Source of the DNA: Burkholderia sp. GAS332
GTDB lineage: Bacteria > Pseudomonadota > Gammaproteobacteria > Burkholderiales > Burkholderiaceae
NCBI GenBank assembly: GCA_900142905.1
Contig: FSRV01000001.1
Coordinates: 4,650,001 to 4,714,000, forward strand
Reading direction: 5' to 3'
Length of the DNA stretch: 64,000 nt
Shown in pieces: positions 63,611-64,000 of this stretch (the first letter of the stretch is position 1; each line of letters begins with the position of its first letter). The notes under the pieces were generated by a model. That model saw only the letters and a program-made list of their open reading frames with translations. It did no database searches and was not told the origin of the DNA. The translations under genes were made by a program, and so were the position numbers.

Positions 63611-64000
63611 CTACTCCTTCACATGTATCGTGTCGAGCACGCGCTTGCGCAAGCGCGTGTCGCGCAGCGCGCCGGCTGCGTCGAGCACCGGGTAGGCCGT
63701 CGAGCAAAACAGCGAATTGAGCCGCTTCATGTCGCTGATCAGATCCAGATGCAACGCGCTGGTCTCGATGCTGCGCAAGGTTTGCCCGGCGAGCCGGTCC
63801 AGGTGTTTGTATGAATACGCGCGCTCCAGATCGCGAAAGCGCTCCTTCTCCGCCAGCAGCTGCTCGGCGCAACGCAGATCGTTATTCAGAAACACCGACA
63901 GGCCAAGCTGCAGATTGCTGACGAGGCGTGCCTGCAGGTCGTCCAGCTCGCCCAGCCCCTCCTCCGAAAACGACAGACGGTGCGCGATCTTCTTTTCCTC
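63611..64000 (-). CDS. Na/Pi-cotransporter family protein, C-terminal PhoU-like part (partial)
   Basis: The reading frame stays open to the window end, giving 129 C-terminal residues. They are helix-rich and amphipathic (EEGLGELDDLQARLVSNLQL, EQLLAEKERFRDLERAY, then LHLDLISDMKRLNSLFCSTA), matching the PhoU-like cytoplasmic domain that follows the transporter core in YjbB/NptA-type proteins. The 5' end lies beyond 64000. It is convergent with the DeoR-family gene. Confidence 0.75.
   Translation of the reverse strand, partial: EEKKIAHRLSFSEEGLGELDDLQARLVSNLQLGLSVFLNNDLRCAEQLLAEKERFRDLERAYSYKHLDRLAGQTLRSIETSALHLDLISDMKRLNSLFCSTAYPVLDAAGALRDTRLRKRVLDTIHVKE

Overview
The window looks like chromosomal DNA of a Burkholderiaceae member, most likely Paraburkholderia or a close Burkholderia relative. 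The basis is high G+C, typical beta-proteobacterial gene blocks (ctaDE-ctaG plus ctaAB, gshAB next to a mannose-type EIIA and ptsHI, a nag PTS operon with a fused IIA-HPr-EI, secB-grxC-gpsA, dctABD) and protein sequences of that family. I saw no rRNA, tRNA, CRISPR array, prophage or insertion sequence. It reads as ordinary core genome with some informative local oddities.

Layout. 1-1.5 kb: a gene end, then a leucine-rich leader peptide in front of a C-terminally shortened 2-isopropylmalate synthase. 1.5-3.8 kb: an NTF2-like protein, a PagL-type lipid A deacylase and heat-shock sigma factor rpoH behind a perfect CIRCE operator. 4.1-7.3 kb: cytochrome bd oxidase cydP-cydA-cydB-cydX. 7.4-15.6 kb (minus strand): N-acetylglucosamine operon nagR-nagA-nagB(II)-nagF-nagE, followed past a terminator by a partial duplicate of the nagE 3' end. 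15.9-19.9 kb: a MarR-GNAT fusion, an orphan MetQ-like binding protein, a chemoreceptor and a YciI protein. 20-30.6 kb: two minus-strand aa3 oxidase units, coxB-ctaD-small assembly protein-ctaG-DUF2970-ctaE and surf1-SCO-like-ctaA-ctaB-sco, with a small DUF2909 gene on the other strand between them.

30.9-40 kb: bioC, comF, trmL, a macro-domain protein, gpsA-secB-grxC-rhodanese, gpmA, a C-terminal processing protease and a MoeB/ThiF-like enzyme. 40-43 kb: ptsI, ptsH and a mannose-type EIIA, a sugar-independent phosphorelay. 43.3-47.8 kb: gshB, gshA and amtB-glnK; the last pair lies behind a near-perfect sigma-54 promoter and three NtrC-like sites. 48-52 kb: ubiK, comM, a lipoprotein and a TlpA-like thioredoxin. 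52-57 kb: the C4-dicarboxylate system dctD-dctB-dctA with a sigma-54 promoter and repeated upstream elements. 57.2-63.6 kb: a PotABCD-type ABC transporter with a glycerophosphodiesterase and a divergent DeoR/GlpR-type regulator. The window ends inside a Na/Pi-cotransporter/PhoU-type gene.

The most informative findings are the intact leucine attenuator in front of a truncated leuA, the nagE partial duplication with Cys-less second IIB domains, the CoxB-cytochrome c-OmpA fusion, the sigma-54/NtrC array at glnK-amtB, and the transporter-GDPD-DeoR locus with GlpR-like operators. I found no wholly new system; these are new arrangements of known families. All assignments come from reading the sequence; no database search was run.
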